Below, in pieces: positions 18,701-27,009 of a stretch of 64,000 nucleotides of DNA. This DNA is from Campylobacter sp. W0018 (GTDB lineage Bacteria > Campylobacterota > Campylobacteria > Campylobacterales > Campylobacteraceae). The notes under the pieces were generated by a model. The model ran no database searches, was not told the DNA's origin, and saw nothing but the letters and a program-made list of their open reading frames with translations. The stretch is from positions 1 through 64,000 of the forward strand of contig JACHTQ010000008.1 in NCBI GenBank assembly GCA_020135845.1, in the 5' to 3' direction. Every line of letters begins with the position of its first letter. Position 1 is the first letter of the stretch. The position numbers were made by a program, and so were the translations under genes.

Positions 18701-19260
18701 GAGAAATAGTTTCCTTCTGTATCTAACAAAGCACCTTTTTTTGATACATAAAGCGCAAAATTTCTAGTAGACTTATGGAATTTTTTATAAGACTCTAAAC
18801 TATCACTAAGTGGATATTCGATATCAGAATAATTAATAAAAGTGCTTTTTCCAGCTCCTTCATTCCCTAGAATGATAATTAAGGGTAAATTTTTTGTTTT
18901 TAGATCATTTTTCCAAGTTTCTTTAGCGTCTTTAAGGGATAAAAAGAAATTTCTTTTAGATTTATAGATAAACTCATCAGCTTCTTTTTTTAGGTTTTTT
19001 AATTTTAATCTTTTTTCACTTTTTAAAGAGGAGATAAAATCTATTATAGGTTTTAATAGAAAAAACAGAAAAATAATAAGCCAAATGATAGAGATGATGC
19101 CAAGTCTTAAAAATGGACTACTAAAAACGTATATATCATTAAAAGCTACCAAAGATCCCCAAAACCAAAATAAAATACTAAGTAGAAAAATACAACAAAG
19201 CAGGAATACAGTTATAAACAATTTTGATTTTAAAAAATTACATATTTTCTTAAACATCAT
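15730..19260 (-). CDS. tssM: T6SS inner-membrane protein TssM (IcmF/VasK)
   Basis: A 1176-aa IcmF-family protein. Two membrane helices lie near residues 13-37 and 51-75, then a cytoplasmic NTPase domain with Walker A GNEGAGKS (about residues 132-139), a DTVLFLNNS-type segment, and YIVFSKLDLIEGM as the guanine-base-type motif. A third membrane helix lies near residue 455 (KLSLLIIILIVSFGTFTISS) and a long periplasmic domain follows up to the C terminus. The intact Walker A argues for an active NTPase form of TssM. TssM spans the periplasm and contacts TssJ. Two ATGs are adjacent at the start (19260 and 19257); a GGAAG site supports either. It is divergent from hcp. Confidence 0.96.
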   Translation of the reverse strand: MMFKKICNFLKSKLFITVFLLCCIFLLSILFWFWGSLVAFNDIYVFSSPFLRLGIISIIWLIIFLFFLLKPIIDFISSLKSEKRLKLKNLKKEADEFIYKSKRNFFLSLKDAKETWKNDLKTKNLPLIIILGNEGAGKSTFINYSDIEYPLSDSLESYKKFHKSTRNFALYVSKKGALLDTEGNYFSQEEFFKPASSDEIPEDDIDKNRDFLIKKNIWKKFLVFLNKNFFHSKLNGIILVIDTVLFLNNSKEYSKNLIRYLTKRVNECEKTLNLKLPIYIVFSKLDLIEGMKEYFDIFDKKISNKILGLSFGQILNEEYLNNEFKELSDSLLCSLMSKNSYIHNIENKNKSYLFLKQLDNLFALVKTFILDIQEENKLKNDSCLRGVYFVSAYQENIPRNFLLDAICDKYNCKKVSSRSSIIYNKQSYFVKSLLEDLIFSDYSLSSIKSYSKKLSLLIIILIVSFGTFTISSYFISKNNDEFRKSQNTLKSLESLFKNQDCQNLDIKQKADFLIELRNILNTYPELWKDSSILQYLNLNLSYRGFTAARQLYYKLNEDVLKNTLLKEMEDILLTDINKENLIKTLYMYKSLFEQKYFNKEMLKIWINENWNTLSKYSISKDDFLDGVDELKQFDLKSFKEDENSIDAAKRKLETISRIQRIYILLNFLNSDKPKEKYLIKEDLGFAANSIFSSDSQITSIDKVYTKSGMMDFLKNLNQQVDTAISIESWMLDNSFKEDKNTLTIGILKLYLNEYKNAWQNLLASLKPVKYNTKESMLNELDILSKKENPLYSLLKIVSSNTNLNDAALLTQAYNLGLNAGEIKSNFISISNSFMQYHKLVDNNSLLNVGNIEVGKSTDDEKILDVINTNITNISNKIIDFNSNNSQNVENKIAYALGNNKDSNDPFIILQMNTKKLPNELERYYSQLCDNSWKLIENYGISLFNSAWINEVYNPFINNIAPFYPFNEESTADLSMDNFKIFFGKNGTLNSFYKKYLNNVLAKRKNNYFINSQFASKINFSKEFLDFITNAGNLSNLILNANDNIKVNFTIQSLDLSADFSFIKLGYNDKNIRYDHTLDQSLQIIAEEFNNGTSLDFTAYSYSNPNLNYTKSYKGEWAWYKFIKDNKNNSIYSIIFNNNKNLYFDFAMTNGANDVNNIVHILNNLKIVENITGVNKQ

Positions 19261-19350
19261 TTCTTCCTTAAAAAATAAAAACAGATAATTAATATCAATA
19301 CTTATGAAAATATTTTACAAAAAATTAAGATAGATTAACATTAAAAATGA

Positions 19351-19356
19351 TACAAT
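19351..19356 (+). promoter_or_regulatory. -10 box for hcp
   Basis: TACAAT preceded by GA, 33 bases upstream of the hcp ATG in an AT-rich divergent gap of 128 bases. It is one mismatch from TATAAT. No sigma-54 GG-GC pair is visible. Confidence 0.45.
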
Positions 19357-19388
19357 TTTAAGTGTTAAAAAAAATTAAAGGAGTTTTT

Positions 19389-19904
19389 ATGGCTGAACCA
19401 GCGTTTATAAAAATTGAAGGTTCTACTCAAGGTTTAATTTCAAGTGGTGCATCTACCGAAGCTAGTATTGGTAATAGATATAAATCAGGTCATGAAGATG
19501 AAATTATGGCTCAAGAGGTATCTCATATTGTAACTGTACCTGTTGATCAACAAAGCGGACAGCCTTCTGGACAAAGAGTTCATAAACCTTTTTCTTTTAC
19601 TTGTTCGTTAAATAAATCTGTACCTTTGTTATATAATGCACTTACTAAAGGAGAAAGACTTCCAACAGTTGAAGTTCATTGGTTTAGAACTGCAACAAGC
19701 GGTGGGTCTGAACACTTTTTTACTACAAAATTGGAAGATGCAATCATTACAAATATTGAATTGATAATGCCAAATGCACAAGATGCGAGTAATCATGATA
19801 AAACAGAACTTTTAAAAGTTTCAATGAATTATAGAAAAGTAGTTTGGGAGCATACTGCTGCTGGAACTAGCGGAAGTGATGACTGGAGAGAAGGTAAAGC
19901 TTAA
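19389..19904 (+). CDS. hcp: T6SS tube protein and secreted hallmark Hcp (TssD)
   Basis: A 171-aa Hcp1-family protein. It starts MAEPAFIKIEGSTQGLI and shows the family blocks GNRYKSGHEDEIMAQEVSHIV, RVHKPFSFTCSLNKSVPLLYNAL and the C-terminal MNYRKVVWEHTAAGTSGSDDW. Hcp forms hexameric rings stacked into the inner tube and is released when the system fires. I chose the ATG with AAAGGAG 6 bases upstream; an in-frame upstream ATG-like extension (MLKKIKGVF) would include the ribosome site itself and is not credible. It stands as a single-gene unit divergent from tssM. No C-terminal toxin extension is present. Confidence 0.97.
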   Translation: MAEPAFIKIEGSTQGLISSGASTEASIGNRYKSGHEDEIMAQEVSHIVTVPVDQQSGQPSGQRVHKPFSFTCSLNKSVPLLYNALTKGERLPTVEVHWFRTATSGGSEHFFTTKLEDAIITNIELIMPNAQDASNHDKTELLKVSMNYRKVVWEHTAAGTSGSDDWREGKA

Positions 19905-19969
19905 TTATTATTTTATCTTAAAATCTCGACTAAAAAATTGTATCTCAAAAATATATTTTATAATGATAT

Positions 19970-20027
19970 ACCTCCCACGCGTAAATGCGGGATAGGGAGG
20001 ATTCTACATCAATTAGAATTATTTTTC
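19970..20027 (+). ncRNA. Candidate small RNA downstream of hcp
   Basis: A perfect TATAAT at 19959-19964 is followed 7 bases later by CCTCCC (19971-19976), which pairs with GGGAGG (19995-20000) around an inner GC-rich CGC/GCG hairpin. Immediately after comes ATTCTA (20001) pairing with TAGAAT (20014-20019) and then TATTTTT, the form of a short Rho-independent terminator. Together this looks like a self-contained transcript of about 58 bases. The GC-rich stem stands out in an otherwise AT-rich gap. No open frame fits. It could instead be part of the hcp 3' end or remnant island DNA. Function unknown. Confidence 0.4.
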
Positions 20028-20139
20028 TAGTTAATATTAGGATTGAAAAGTAAAAATCTTTTTAGATCATTATTTTAAAAAGCTATAATTTTTTGTTAGT
20101 TCTTAACAAGAGGATAAAAATAAATTGCCTTATTTTTAG

Positions 20140-20647
20140 ATTAATTAAGGCTTTAGAAAAAGAAAAGATAAAAAAGCAAGTTATAATAGTTTTAGAAATT
20201 CTCTCTTAATTAAGCTTATGCTTTGCACAGGACTTAGAATTTCTGAAGCGTTAATGTTAAATTGTGTGATTTTGAAGAAGTAGATAATGAAATGTTGAAA
20301 ATATCTATAATAGGTAAAGACAGTAAAGAACAATTTGCTTATATAGGAAGAAAAGAAATAGATGACGAGCTTGAATATTTTAGTGAAAAGATTGGAAATA
20401 ATGAATTTATTATGCAAACAAATGGGAAAACTTTTAAATAGAAGCAATACTTTTTTAATTGTTAATAATATTTTACGCAAAGGCTTCAATAGTTAAAAAA
20501 GACTTCATTTATTAAGACATACTTTATCAATGAAATTAACTGCACAAGGAACTAATCTTGTGGTTATTTAAAAGATATTGAGACACTTCTACTATATATT
20601 CTAAGGCAACAAATGATATCATAAAAGCAGCATTACTTGGAGAGTGA
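20140..20647 (+). pseudogene. Decayed Xer-type tyrosine recombinase
   Basis: Broken pieces of a tyrosine recombinase catalytic domain can be read on the plus strand. IKLMLCTGLRISEALMLN near 20208-20262 carries the first catalytic Arg (TGLR). EVDNEMLKISIIGKDSKEQFAYI carries the beta-hairpin Lys (GKDSKE). Near 20510 HLLRHTLSMKLTAQGTNLVV carries the HxxR box, and the tail SKATNDIIKAALLGE ends at TGA 20645-20647; the catalytic Tyr would sit just before SKAT. Stops and frame changes separate the pieces. The sequence style resembles Campylobacter XerH/XerD-like proteins rather than the P4-type integrase next door. Confidence 0.75.
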
Positions 20648-20660
20648 AATTTTATGTATT

Positions 20661-20688
20661 AGAGCAGACTTTAAATAAAGTCTGCTCT
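20661..20688. terminator. Strong hairpin terminator between Xer remnant and 119-aa gene
   Basis: A perfect 13-bp inverted repeat (AGAGCAGACTTTA, 2-base loop, and its complement) is followed by AATATTTT and is preceded on the other side by AT-rich DNA. It can serve convergent transcripts from both strands, chiefly the minus-strand gene ending at 20699 and the Xer remnant on the plus strand. Confidence 0.7.
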
Positions 20689-20698
20689 AATATTTTGC

Positions 20699-21058
20699 TT
20701 ATTTTATTTCAGTTAATAAAAACTCAGGTTCACCTCCAAGAGTTTTTATAAACCTTGCTATTCTTGATAAAACTAGCTCTATAGGAAATGTGAAAATATT
20801 TGCAAGTAGAAAATATAAATCTTCAAGAATATCTTCCTCTTTGCATTCGATATCTTCAATATCAAAAGTAGAATCTTTATTGTATTTGTAGATTTCTTTG
20901 TAAATTTGAATCAGAATTTGAATTTTCTGTTCATTTTTATTTGTTTTTGAGAACAAATATAGCTTTTCAATTAATTCCTTGATTAATTTATTTCTATTCT
21001 TTTGCTCATTAAAAAACTGGAGAAACTCAATCCTTCCCTCCCATATTTTTTTTATCAT
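20699..21058 (-). CDS. Small unknown protein downstream of the integrase remnant
   Basis: A 119-aa helical, charged protein (MIKKIWEGRIEFLQFFNEQ at the start; LFLLANIFTFPIEL-like hydrophobic patch near residue 85; ending LGGEPEFLLTEIK). There is no signal peptide, no clear membrane helix and no family I can name. The ATG lies 3 bases after the integrase stop, so it is read from the integrase promoter if any. Its intact frame beside broken recombinases hints that it is either recent or useful. A small cargo gene, an excision-related factor or an antitoxin-like protein are possible, but none is shown by the sequence. Confidence 0.6.
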   Translation of the reverse strand: MIKKIWEGRIEFLQFFNEQKNRNKLIKELIEKLYLFSKTNKNEQKIQILIQIYKEIYKYNKDSTFDIEDIECKEEDILEDLYFLLANIFTFPIELVLSRIARFIKTLGGEPEFLLTEIK

Positions 21059-21061
21059 TAT

Positions 21062-22240
21062 TCATGGTATTCCTTTTAATTGATCGATATAATCACTCCA
21101 CCATTGCATTAAAAACTTCCTATCGTTTAATCTTAAACTTCTGTTATAAGTAGCTTTTACTTTGTTTCTTTCTCTATGATCTAAACATAATTCTATGAAT
21201 TCACTATCTTGTCTATGAAGATTTTTAAATTCATAAAGTAAGGTTGAAGCCGTTGTTCTAAAACCATGAAAAACCATTTCCTCACCAAAACCCAATCTTT
21301 TAATAGCTTGATTCAATGTGTTTTCGCTCATGGTTTTAGATTTGCTTATATCACTTGGAAAAACATATTTTGAATGATGAAATGAAAAAGGTTTGATAAA
21401 TTCAAACAACTTTACAACGCTTCCACTTAATGGTATGATAAAATCTTCACCTCCTTTCATTTTATTTGCAGGTATAGTTATCTTTGAGTTTTTAAAATCA
21501 ATCTCACTCCATTCTAAATTTCTAATATTGGCACTTCTTAAAAATAAATAAGGACTGATTTGTAAAGCTACTTTTGTAAATATATTTCCATTATAATTTT
21601 CTATGGCTAATAATAGCTCTTTAAATCTTTCTTCGTCAACGATAGCTTTAAGATTTTGTTTTTTGTGAGGAGAACCATAAATAGCTTTTATATCTAAATT
21701 TATAATATTATTATATTCTATATATTCTCTATTTATCACATATAAAATAATTCTTTTAAGAGCTGAGAAATTCTTTTTATTGTTTCATTTTTACCCTCTG
21801 CTTTTAATTTGTCATATATTAGAAGAATATCTTATCTTGTTAAGGTTTTAATATCTTTATCGCCTATTTTTGAAATGATATGTATATCCACTCTATGCGG
21901 AGTATTATAATTAGACTTTTCTGGATAAAAAGCTTCACACCATTCTTCAAAAACATCTCTTATGGTCATAATGTCAGATTGCTCTCCATTAAATGTTTCT
22001 CTAGGATTACGCCCTAAAGCTAATAATGAATTAAATTTATTTGCCTGTTCTCTTGCGTCCTTGTGGATATTTGCCTATTTTTATAGAATATGCTTTTTTG
22101 TTTTTCTTATATCTAAAATAAAAATTTTTATCTATTTCATTGTTTGCGGTTACTCTTGCTTCAATATATAAATTTTTGTACTTGCGTCTTTAATAAAAGT
22201 TTTTTTATCAATAACTAAATTTCTTAGTTATCTATCATTA
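21062..22240 (-). pseudogene. Decayed P4-type phage/island integrase next to tRNA-Arg
   Basis: The C-terminal 225 codons (21062-21739) are open and carry the catalytic set of a tyrosine integrase: Arg in SANIRNLEW, Lys in NKMKGGEDF, HGFR (HxxR), His in LDHRERNKV and Tyr in ATYNRSL. Upstream the N-terminal half is still readable but broken: DAREQANKFNSLLALGRNPRE, MTIRDVFEEWCEAFYPEKSN and KIGDKDIKTLTR, followed by a TAA and frame changes. These match the N-terminal DUF4102 and SAM-like domains of P4-type integrases. The gene points away from the tRNA-Arg gene about 200 bases further right, the classic arrangement of a tRNA-targeting integrase at its attachment site. The full enzyme can no longer be made. 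Confidence 0.85.
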
Positions 22241-22272
22241 ACAATATTCAAAATATATCTCCTAATAAAGTA

Positions 22273-22304
22273 TGTGCAAAATTAAAAAAAATATTTTTTG
22301 CACA
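22273..22304. repeat. Inverted repeat upstream of the integrase remnant
   Basis: TGTGCAAAA (22273-22281) and TTTTGCACA (22296-22304) form a 9-bp inverted repeat around an A/T-only spacer. It lies between the integrase remnant and tRNA-Arg, where accessory binding sites or the integrase promoter would be. ACACAT is repeated again just to the right. Confidence 0.5.
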
Positions 22305-22338
22305 CATTTTTACACATATTTTTAAAATTGTCAAAAGG

Positions 22339-22358
22339 TTCTAATAGATTCTAATAGG
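22339..22358. repeat. Tandem 10-bp repeat near the attachment site
   Basis: TTCTAATAG occurs twice head to tail (22339-22347 and 22349-22357). Short direct repeats in this position can be integrase arm-type sites; this is only suggested by position. Confidence 0.4.
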
Positions 22359-22445
22359 TTATCATTGATACTCTTTTAAAAGACTAATTTATAGAGTTTT
22401 GATTTCTAATTTGTGGTAATTTATGCTGATTAATTCTAGAAGAAA

Positions 22446-22522
22446 TGGTGCGCTCAAGAGGATTCGAACCTCTGGCCTTTTGAACCGCAATCAAATGCTC
22501 TATCCAGCTGAGCTATGAGCGC
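22446..22522 (-). tRNA. tRNA-Arg (anticodon GCG)
   Basis: A 77-base minus-strand tRNA with encoded CCA. The acceptor stem GCGCTCA pairs with TGAGCGC, followed by the discriminator A and CCA. The D arm reads AGCTCAGCTGGATAGAGC, the anticodon arm is TTTGA/TCAAA with loop TTGCGGT (anticodon GCG, reading CGC and CGU), and the T arm contains GGTTCGAATCC. Its 3' end faces the island, so it is the probable integration target. Confidence 0.97.
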
Positions 22523-22537
22523 ATTTTTAAAGACGCT

Positions 22538-22543
22538 ATTATA
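22538..22543 (-). promoter_or_regulatory. -10 box for tRNA-Arg
   Basis: Minus-strand TATAAT followed by AGCG, ending 15 bases before the tRNA 5' end, in an AT-rich gap. Good spacing for a stable-RNA promoter. Confidence 0.6.
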
Positions 22544-22565
22544 TAATATTTTTCTTAAAAATAGG

Positions 22566-23342
22566 TTATTTGTTTGATTTTTTAGTAATTTTATCATCAA
22601 ATTCCAATTCTTTTTTTCTTTTTTTATAATAAACAATAAGTCCAAGCACTAAAATCAAGCATATAAGTGTAAAAATATACCAAGTAGCATTTTTATTGCC
22701 GTTTAAAAATAACCCATTTGTATTCATTCCAAAAAAACCCACAATTAAATTTAGAGGTAAAAATATCGCAGAAAGGACGCTTAAAAAATATAAACTTTGA
22801 TTGATTCTTTCATTTTTGATCGCATTGATGAGTAAATGCAATTCATTAAGCCTTGTTAGAATTTCTTTGCTATTTTTCAAGGCTATATTAGCACCAAAAA
22901 TCAATGACCTTAAGGCTTTTTTATGCGGGCTTGACTCAGCAAGCAAATTTAAAGCTTCATTAAATAGAGAAAGGTTTTTTAAATTTTTATTTATTTTTTG
23001 CTTTAAAATGAAACTTTTTTTAAAAAAATTTTTAATCAAATTGCCCTTTAAAAGGATATTTTCTTTATGCTCTATAATATTTTCAAAATGCGTATTCATC
23101 GCTTTATATTCATCTAAGTTAGCACGGATAATGTTTAAAAAATCATTAAGGTTGAAAATTTTAAATTCTGTATTTTCTAATTTGAAAATATATTCTTCCT
23201 CAAATCCAAAAACATGAACTTTTTCTTTATCTGTTTTGGAATTTAATGAAGATAAAATTAAGATTTTTTGCCCTAGAAAATCCATGTATAAAGTGTTGGA
23301 ATTTTTGCTTAAAAATTTAGCCAAATTATCATCATATTGCAT
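22566..23342 (-). CDS. CorA-like divalent-cation transporter family protein
   Basis: A 258-aa protein with a cytoplasmic helical N-terminal part and two C-terminal membrane helices ([23 protein letters not shown] near residue 190 and [19 protein letters not shown] near 225). The GMN signature is present as GFFGMNTNG between them, which defines the CorA magnesium/cobalt channel superfamily. It is short against the usual 310-350 aa. The C terminus is very basic ([11 protein letters not shown]). The start overlaps the end of tgt by 11 bases, so it is co-transcribed. Ion specificity cannot be told from sequence. Confidence 0.88.
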   Translation of the reverse strand: MQYDDNLAKFLSKNSNTLYMDFLGQKILILSSLNSKTDKEKVHVFGFEEEYIFKLENTEFKIFNLNDFLNIIRANLDEYKAMNTHFENIIEHKENILLKGNLIKNFFKKSFILKQKINKNLKNLSLFNEALNLLAESSPHKKALRSLIFGANIALKNSKEILTRLNELHLLINAIKNERINQSLYFLSVLSAIFLPLNLIVGFFGMNTNGLFLNGNKNATWYIFTLICLILVLGLIVYYKKRKKELEFDDKITKKSNK

Positions 23343-24462
23343 TATTTAACCTTTTAGAATAAAAATCTTTTCTAAATTTATTAAATTCGTTTTTTCGAAT
23401 CGCCTCTCTCATTTGTTTTACCAAATCAAGATAATAATGCAAATTATGCAAGCTCGCTAAGCGAAAAAAAGTTAGTTCTTTAGCCTTAAAAAGATGATTT
23501 AAATAAGCGCGTGAAAAGTTACGGCAGGTATAGCATTGACAAGTTTTATCTATGGGATCGTGATCGTTAATAAATTCTGCTTTTTTGATGTTAAATTTGC
23601 CAAAGCTAGTGAAAAAAGTTCCATTTCTAGCATTTCTTGTTGGCATAACACAATCAAACATATCTACCCCGCGTGCAACATTTTCTACTAGATCTTCAGG
23701 AGTGCCAACGCCCATTAAATATCTCGGTCTGTTTTCATCTAAAAAAGGATTTAAATTTTCTACAGTTTCATACATAAGAGCATTTTCCTCTCCGACACTA
23801 AGTCCTCCTATAGCCAGTCCATCAAATTCCATTTCATTTAAAGCTAAGGCGCAGCGTTTCCTTTCTTCATAATCAGTTCCACCTTGGATGATTCCAAAAA
23901 TATTTTGATCTAAGCCTATGTTTTGTTTTTGCATTTTTTTATGATATTCTATGGCTTCTTTTGCCCATAAAATAGTCCTATCAACAGAAATTTTAACCCT
24001 TTCTTTGGTTGCAGGTAGGGCAACTAGATCATCTAAGATCATCATGATATCTGATTTAAAAGTATATTGGATATCTAAAACGCTTTTAGGGGTAAAAAGA
24101 TGCTTGCTTCCATCGATATGACTTTTAAATTCTATACCTTCATTAAAATGTTTTGAATTTTTACTTAAAGAAAAAGCTTGAAAACCACCGCTATCGGTTA
24201 AAAAACTTCTATCAAATTGAGTAAAACCATGTAAGCCTTTAAAATTTCTAATCACCTCCAAACCAGGACGCAAATACATATGATAAGTATTAGCAAGAAT
24301 GATTTTTGCATCGAGTTCTTTTTTAAGATCGTTAGCATCAAGACTTTTAACCGCACCTACGGTTCCAACAGGCATAAAAATGGGAGTTTCAAAGGTGCTA
24401 TGTGCTGTAGCGATTTCACATACTCTAGCCATGCCATCTTTATACTTTAATTTAAATTCCAT
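23332..24462 (-). CDS. tgt: tRNA-guanine (queuine) transglycosylase
   Basis: A 376-aa Tgt, which swaps guanine 34 for preQ1 in GUN tRNAs on the queuosine pathway. Visible motifs are [12 protein letters not shown] (catalytic Asp and substrate loop), GGLSVGE, the second catalytic Asp region [17 protein letters not shown] and the zinc site [17 protein letters not shown] (Cys-X-Cys-X2-Cys with a distal His). The ATG at 24462 ([10 protein letters not shown]) has AAAGGAAT 8-13 bases upstream; an ORF extension of 11 codons further upstream contains that ribosome site and is not the start. It is divergent from the TrkA-like gene with only 34 bases between starts. Confidence 0.97.
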   Translation of the reverse strand: MEFKLKYKDGMARVCEIATAHSTFETPIFMPVGTVGAVKSLDANDLKKELDAKIILANTYHMYLRPGLEVIRNFKGLHGFTQFDRSFLTDSGGFQAFSLSKNSKHFNEGIEFKSHIDGSKHLFTPKSVLDIQYTFKSDIMMILDDLVALPATKERVKISVDRTILWAKEAIEYHKKMQKQNIGLDQNIFGIIQGGTDYEERKRCALALNEMEFDGLAIGGLSVGEENALMYETVENLNPFLDENRPRYLMGVGTPEDLVENVARGVDMFDCVMPTRNARNGTFFTSFGKFNIKKAEFINDHDPIDKTCQCYTCRNFSRAYLNHLFKAKELTFFRLASLHNLHYYLDLVKQMREAIRKNEFNKFRKDFYSKRLNNAI

Positions 24463-24466
24463 TTGA

Positions 24467-24472
24467 TATAAT
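24467..24472 (+). promoter_or_regulatory. -10 box for the TrkA-like gene
   Basis: TATAAT in the 34-base divergent gap, 24 bases before the ATG at 24497, with GGAG at 24484. The box overlaps the tgt leader on the other strand, so expression of the two genes may interfere. Confidence 0.45.
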
Positions 24473-24496
24473 TCCTTTTTTTTGGAGATAAACACA

Positions 24497-25885
24497 ATGA
24501 ATCATATTTTAATTATAATTGATGGAATTTTAGCAAAGCATTTCTTAGAAAGGCTTTGTTTTGAAAAAGGTTTAGGGTATTTTTTTACTATCGTTTGCCA
24601 AGAAGAACTTAATATAAAGAGCGATTCTTTGGAATTATATTGTTTTGATCCTACCAGTACAGCACGTCTTGAAACAATCATGAGTAAAGACTTTAAACAA
24701 GCTTTTATTTATATGCAAGATGAATTTGAGGCGAAAAAAACCTATGAGGCTTTGCGTTTATTAGATATTAATTTAGAGATTGAAATTATGGATTTTTGGG
24801 GACTAGGCATCAACGATTCTCATGTAAATTTAATCGATGCGAGAATGACTTTGAGTCGTAGATTGATGAATTTTTTTCCAGATATCGCCCTTACTGCTCA
24901 ATACGTAGGACTTGGAGAAGGCGAGATTATGGAGGTAAAAATTCCTTCAGGATCTATTTTTGCCTACAGACATATAAGCTCGATCCAGCAAAAAAGATGG
25001 CGTATAGTATTGATTTATAGAAATTCAAAAATCTATTTTGTAAAACCTAGTTTTGTTTTAGAACCTAACGATAGCATTTTAATCGTAGGGGATCCTGTTG
25101 TTCTTCAAACTATTTTTCACAATATTAGGGATAAAGCAGGGCAGTTTCCTATTCCTTTTGGAAGCAATATTTTTACCCTTATTGATATGAAAAATATGAG
25201 TGAAAAAACTCAAGAGAATTTGATCAATACAACCTTATATCTTGAAGAAAAAAGCAATGCAAAGAAAAGTTTTATAAGAGTGATAAATCCTAAAATGAGT
25301 CCTATATTTCATAGATTAAAAGAATTATTTTATGAAAAAGAAGGGGTATTTTTTGATTATTTTAATACAGATTTTACCCATTTAGATGCTTTTTTGCAAA
25401 ATAATGATATAGGGATGTTTATTACAGATTATAAGCATTTTCAAAAAGAGAAAAAGAAATTTTTTGATTTAAAAATTCCTATACTAAAAATAGGAGAATG
25501 CGAATTTGAAAATTTAAAAGAATCAGTGATTTTAAGTGCCAATGAAAGCGAACTTGAAAATAATGCCAATGTGATCACTGATTTTAGCAAACAGCTTGAT
25601 TTTAATTTAACTCTTTATTATTATAATCCTACTTCTCAAAATATTAGTGATATGAAAGAGTATTTTAGCAGTTTATCTAAGCTTTATGATAAAAATATTC
25701 AAATCATCCATAAAAGAGACGATAATCCGCTTTTAAATTTACAATACCGCAATGATTTATTGCAATTTGTAAGCTTTGAGAAAGAGCTTTTGTGTGGAAA
25801 ATTTAGCAAAAGTTTAAGCACGAATTTAAATAGACATTATGATAAGATGAAGCAAAATTATCAGCTTTTCATACCGGTTGAATAA
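24497..25885 (+). CDS. TrkA-like protein with N-terminal nucleotide-binding and RCK_C domains
   Basis: A 462-aa soluble protein. The N terminus ([20 protein letters not shown]) is a Rossmann-like strand and helix in a TrkA-N-like domain lacking the usual GxGxx[35 protein letters not shown] near residues 130-170, followed by [18 protein letters not shown], matches the RCK_C pattern seen in regulators of potassium transport. The C-terminal 230 residues form another alpha/beta unit ([21 protein letters not shown]). This resembles a TrkA-related family found in campylobacters. No channel subunit gene is adjacent. The start at ATG 24497 has GGAG 9 bases upstream. Confidence 0.75.
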   Translation: MNHILIIIDGILAKHFLERLCFEKGLGYFFTIVCQEELNIKSDSLELYCFDPTSTARLETIMSKDFKQAFIYMQDEFEAKKTYEALRLLDINLEIEIMDFWGLGINDSHVNLIDARMTLSRRLMNFFPDIALTAQYVGLGEGEIMEVKIPSGSIFAYRHISSIQQKRWRIVLIYRNSKIYFVKPSFVLEPNDSILIVGDPVVLQTIFHNIRDKAGQFPIPFGSNIFTLIDMKNMSEKTQENLINTTLYLEEKSNAKKSFIRVINPKMSPIFHRLKELFYEKEGVFFDYFNTDFTHLDAFLQNNDIGMFITDYKHFQKEKKKFFDLKIPILKIGECEFENLKESVILSANESELENNANVITDFSKQLDFNLTLYYYNPTSQNISDMKEYFSSLSKLYDKNIQIIHKRDDNPLLNLQYRNDLLQFVSFEKELLCGKFSKSLSTNLNRHYDKMKQNYQLFIPVE

Positions 25886-25918
25886 AGCAATTTTAAGCAG
25901 TAATTAGTTCTAATTTGA

Positions 25919-25924
25919 TAAAAT
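25919..25924 (+). promoter_or_regulatory. Possible -10 box for aroB and following genes
   Basis: TAAAAT preceded by GA, 30 bases before the aroB ATG in the 68-base gap. One mismatch from the consensus. Confidence 0.35.
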
Positions 25925-25953
25925 AGATTTAAGATTAAAATAAAAGTGAAAAA

Positions 25954-27009
25954 ATGCAAATAAAAGTCAATTTAAAAGAAAATGCGTATCAAGTTTATAT
26001 CGATGAGTTAGAGAATTTAGAATTTGATACCAAGGTTTTTATACTTTCAAATCCTAAAATTTCAGGACTTCATCTAGAAAAATTACTCAATAAAATTAAA
26101 GCTAAAGAGATTTTTATCGCCACGATAAAGGATGGAGAGGAATATAAAAACTTAAATACCATAGAAGAAATTTTAAATCAAATGTTTAATTCCGAGCTCG
26201 ATAGAAAAAGTATCCTAATAAGCTTTGGCGGTGGAGTGATCAGCGATATGGGAGGATTTGCAGCAAGTATTTATAAAAGAGGCATTGATTTTATCAATAT
26301 CCCTACGACGCTTTTAGCCTGTGTTGATGCTGCTGTTGGTGGAAAAACCGGAATCAATAACTCTTTTGGGAAAAATCTTATAGGAACTTTTTATCAGCCA
26401 AAAGCTGTGTATTGTGAGAGTGAATTTTTAAGAACCTTAGGCGAAAGAGAACTCGCTGCTGGTATGGCGGAATTTATAAAAATGGCAGTGATATTTGATG
26501 AAAATTTGCTAACTTTCATAGAAAGTATAGATGAAAAAACTTTTTTAAGTGCAAAGTGTGAAAATGAAATTTTTTCCAAAATTATCGCTAAAAGCATAAA
26601 GCTTAAGGCTAAAGTTGTAGAACAAGATGAAAAAGAAAGTCATCTTAGAATGCTTTTAAACTATGGTCATACCTTTGCTCATGTTATAGAAAATTTAACC
26701 AATTATAGCGTATATTTGCATGGTGAAGCCGTGGCTATAGGTATGAATATGGCAAATCGTTTAGCCTTAATTTTAAAGCTTTTAAGCGAAAAAGAATGCG
26801 ATAGAATCGAAAGAATTTTAAGAAAATTTAAACTACCAACGCATTATAAAATCGATAATGTCGATGCTTTTTATGAAGCTTTTTTCATGGATAAGAAAAA
26901 TTCTAATCAAAAATTAAATTTTATTCTTGCTAATTCCTTAGGTAAAGGCTTGATTAAAAGCGATATCGATTCAAAAGATATCATTAAAACCTTAAAAGAA
27001 TTTTCATGA
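25954..27009 (+). CDS. aroB: 3-dehydroquinate synthase
   Basis: A 351-aa AroB, second step of the shikimate pathway, converting DAHP to 3-dehydroquinate with NAD and a divalent metal. Motifs seen are [35 protein letters not shown] (NAD loop), [34 protein letters not shown], and the metal ligands in [12 protein letters not shown] and [12 protein letters not shown]. The length is normal. The stop overlaps the start of the MscS-like gene, and the next three genes follow with tiny gaps, so this is one transcription unit. Confidence 0.97.
   Translation: MQIKVNLKENAYQVYIDELENLEFDTKVFILSNPKISGLHLEKLLNKIKAKEIFIATIKDGEEYKNLNTIEEILNQMFNSELDRKSILISFGGGVISDMGGFAASIYKRGIDFINIPTTLLACVDAAVGGKTGINNSFGKNLIGTFYQPKAVYCESEFLRTLGERELAAGMAEFIKMAVIFDENLLTFIESIDEKTFLSAKCENEIFSKIIAKSIKLKAKVVEQDEKESHLRMLLNYGHTFAHVIENLTNYSVYLHGEAVAIGMNMANRLALILKLLSEKECDRIERILRKFKLPTHYKIDNVDAFYEAFFMDKKNSNQKLNFILANSLGKGLIKSDIDSKDIIKTLKEFS

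Noticed and set aside
20181..20489. A 102-codon minus-strand frame in the Xer remnant
   Set aside because: The plus strand carries legible recombinase motifs here; the minus frame has no family resemblance.
19905..22445. A second copy of the tRNA-Arg 3' end as left attachment site
   Set aside because: No duplicate of the T-arm and acceptor sequence was found in this interval; the other end of the island is probably outside the window.
22454..22645. A 63-codon frame overlapping tRNA-Arg and the CorA-like gene
   Set aside because: Its C-terminal half is the tRNA sequence itself; it is a chance frame.
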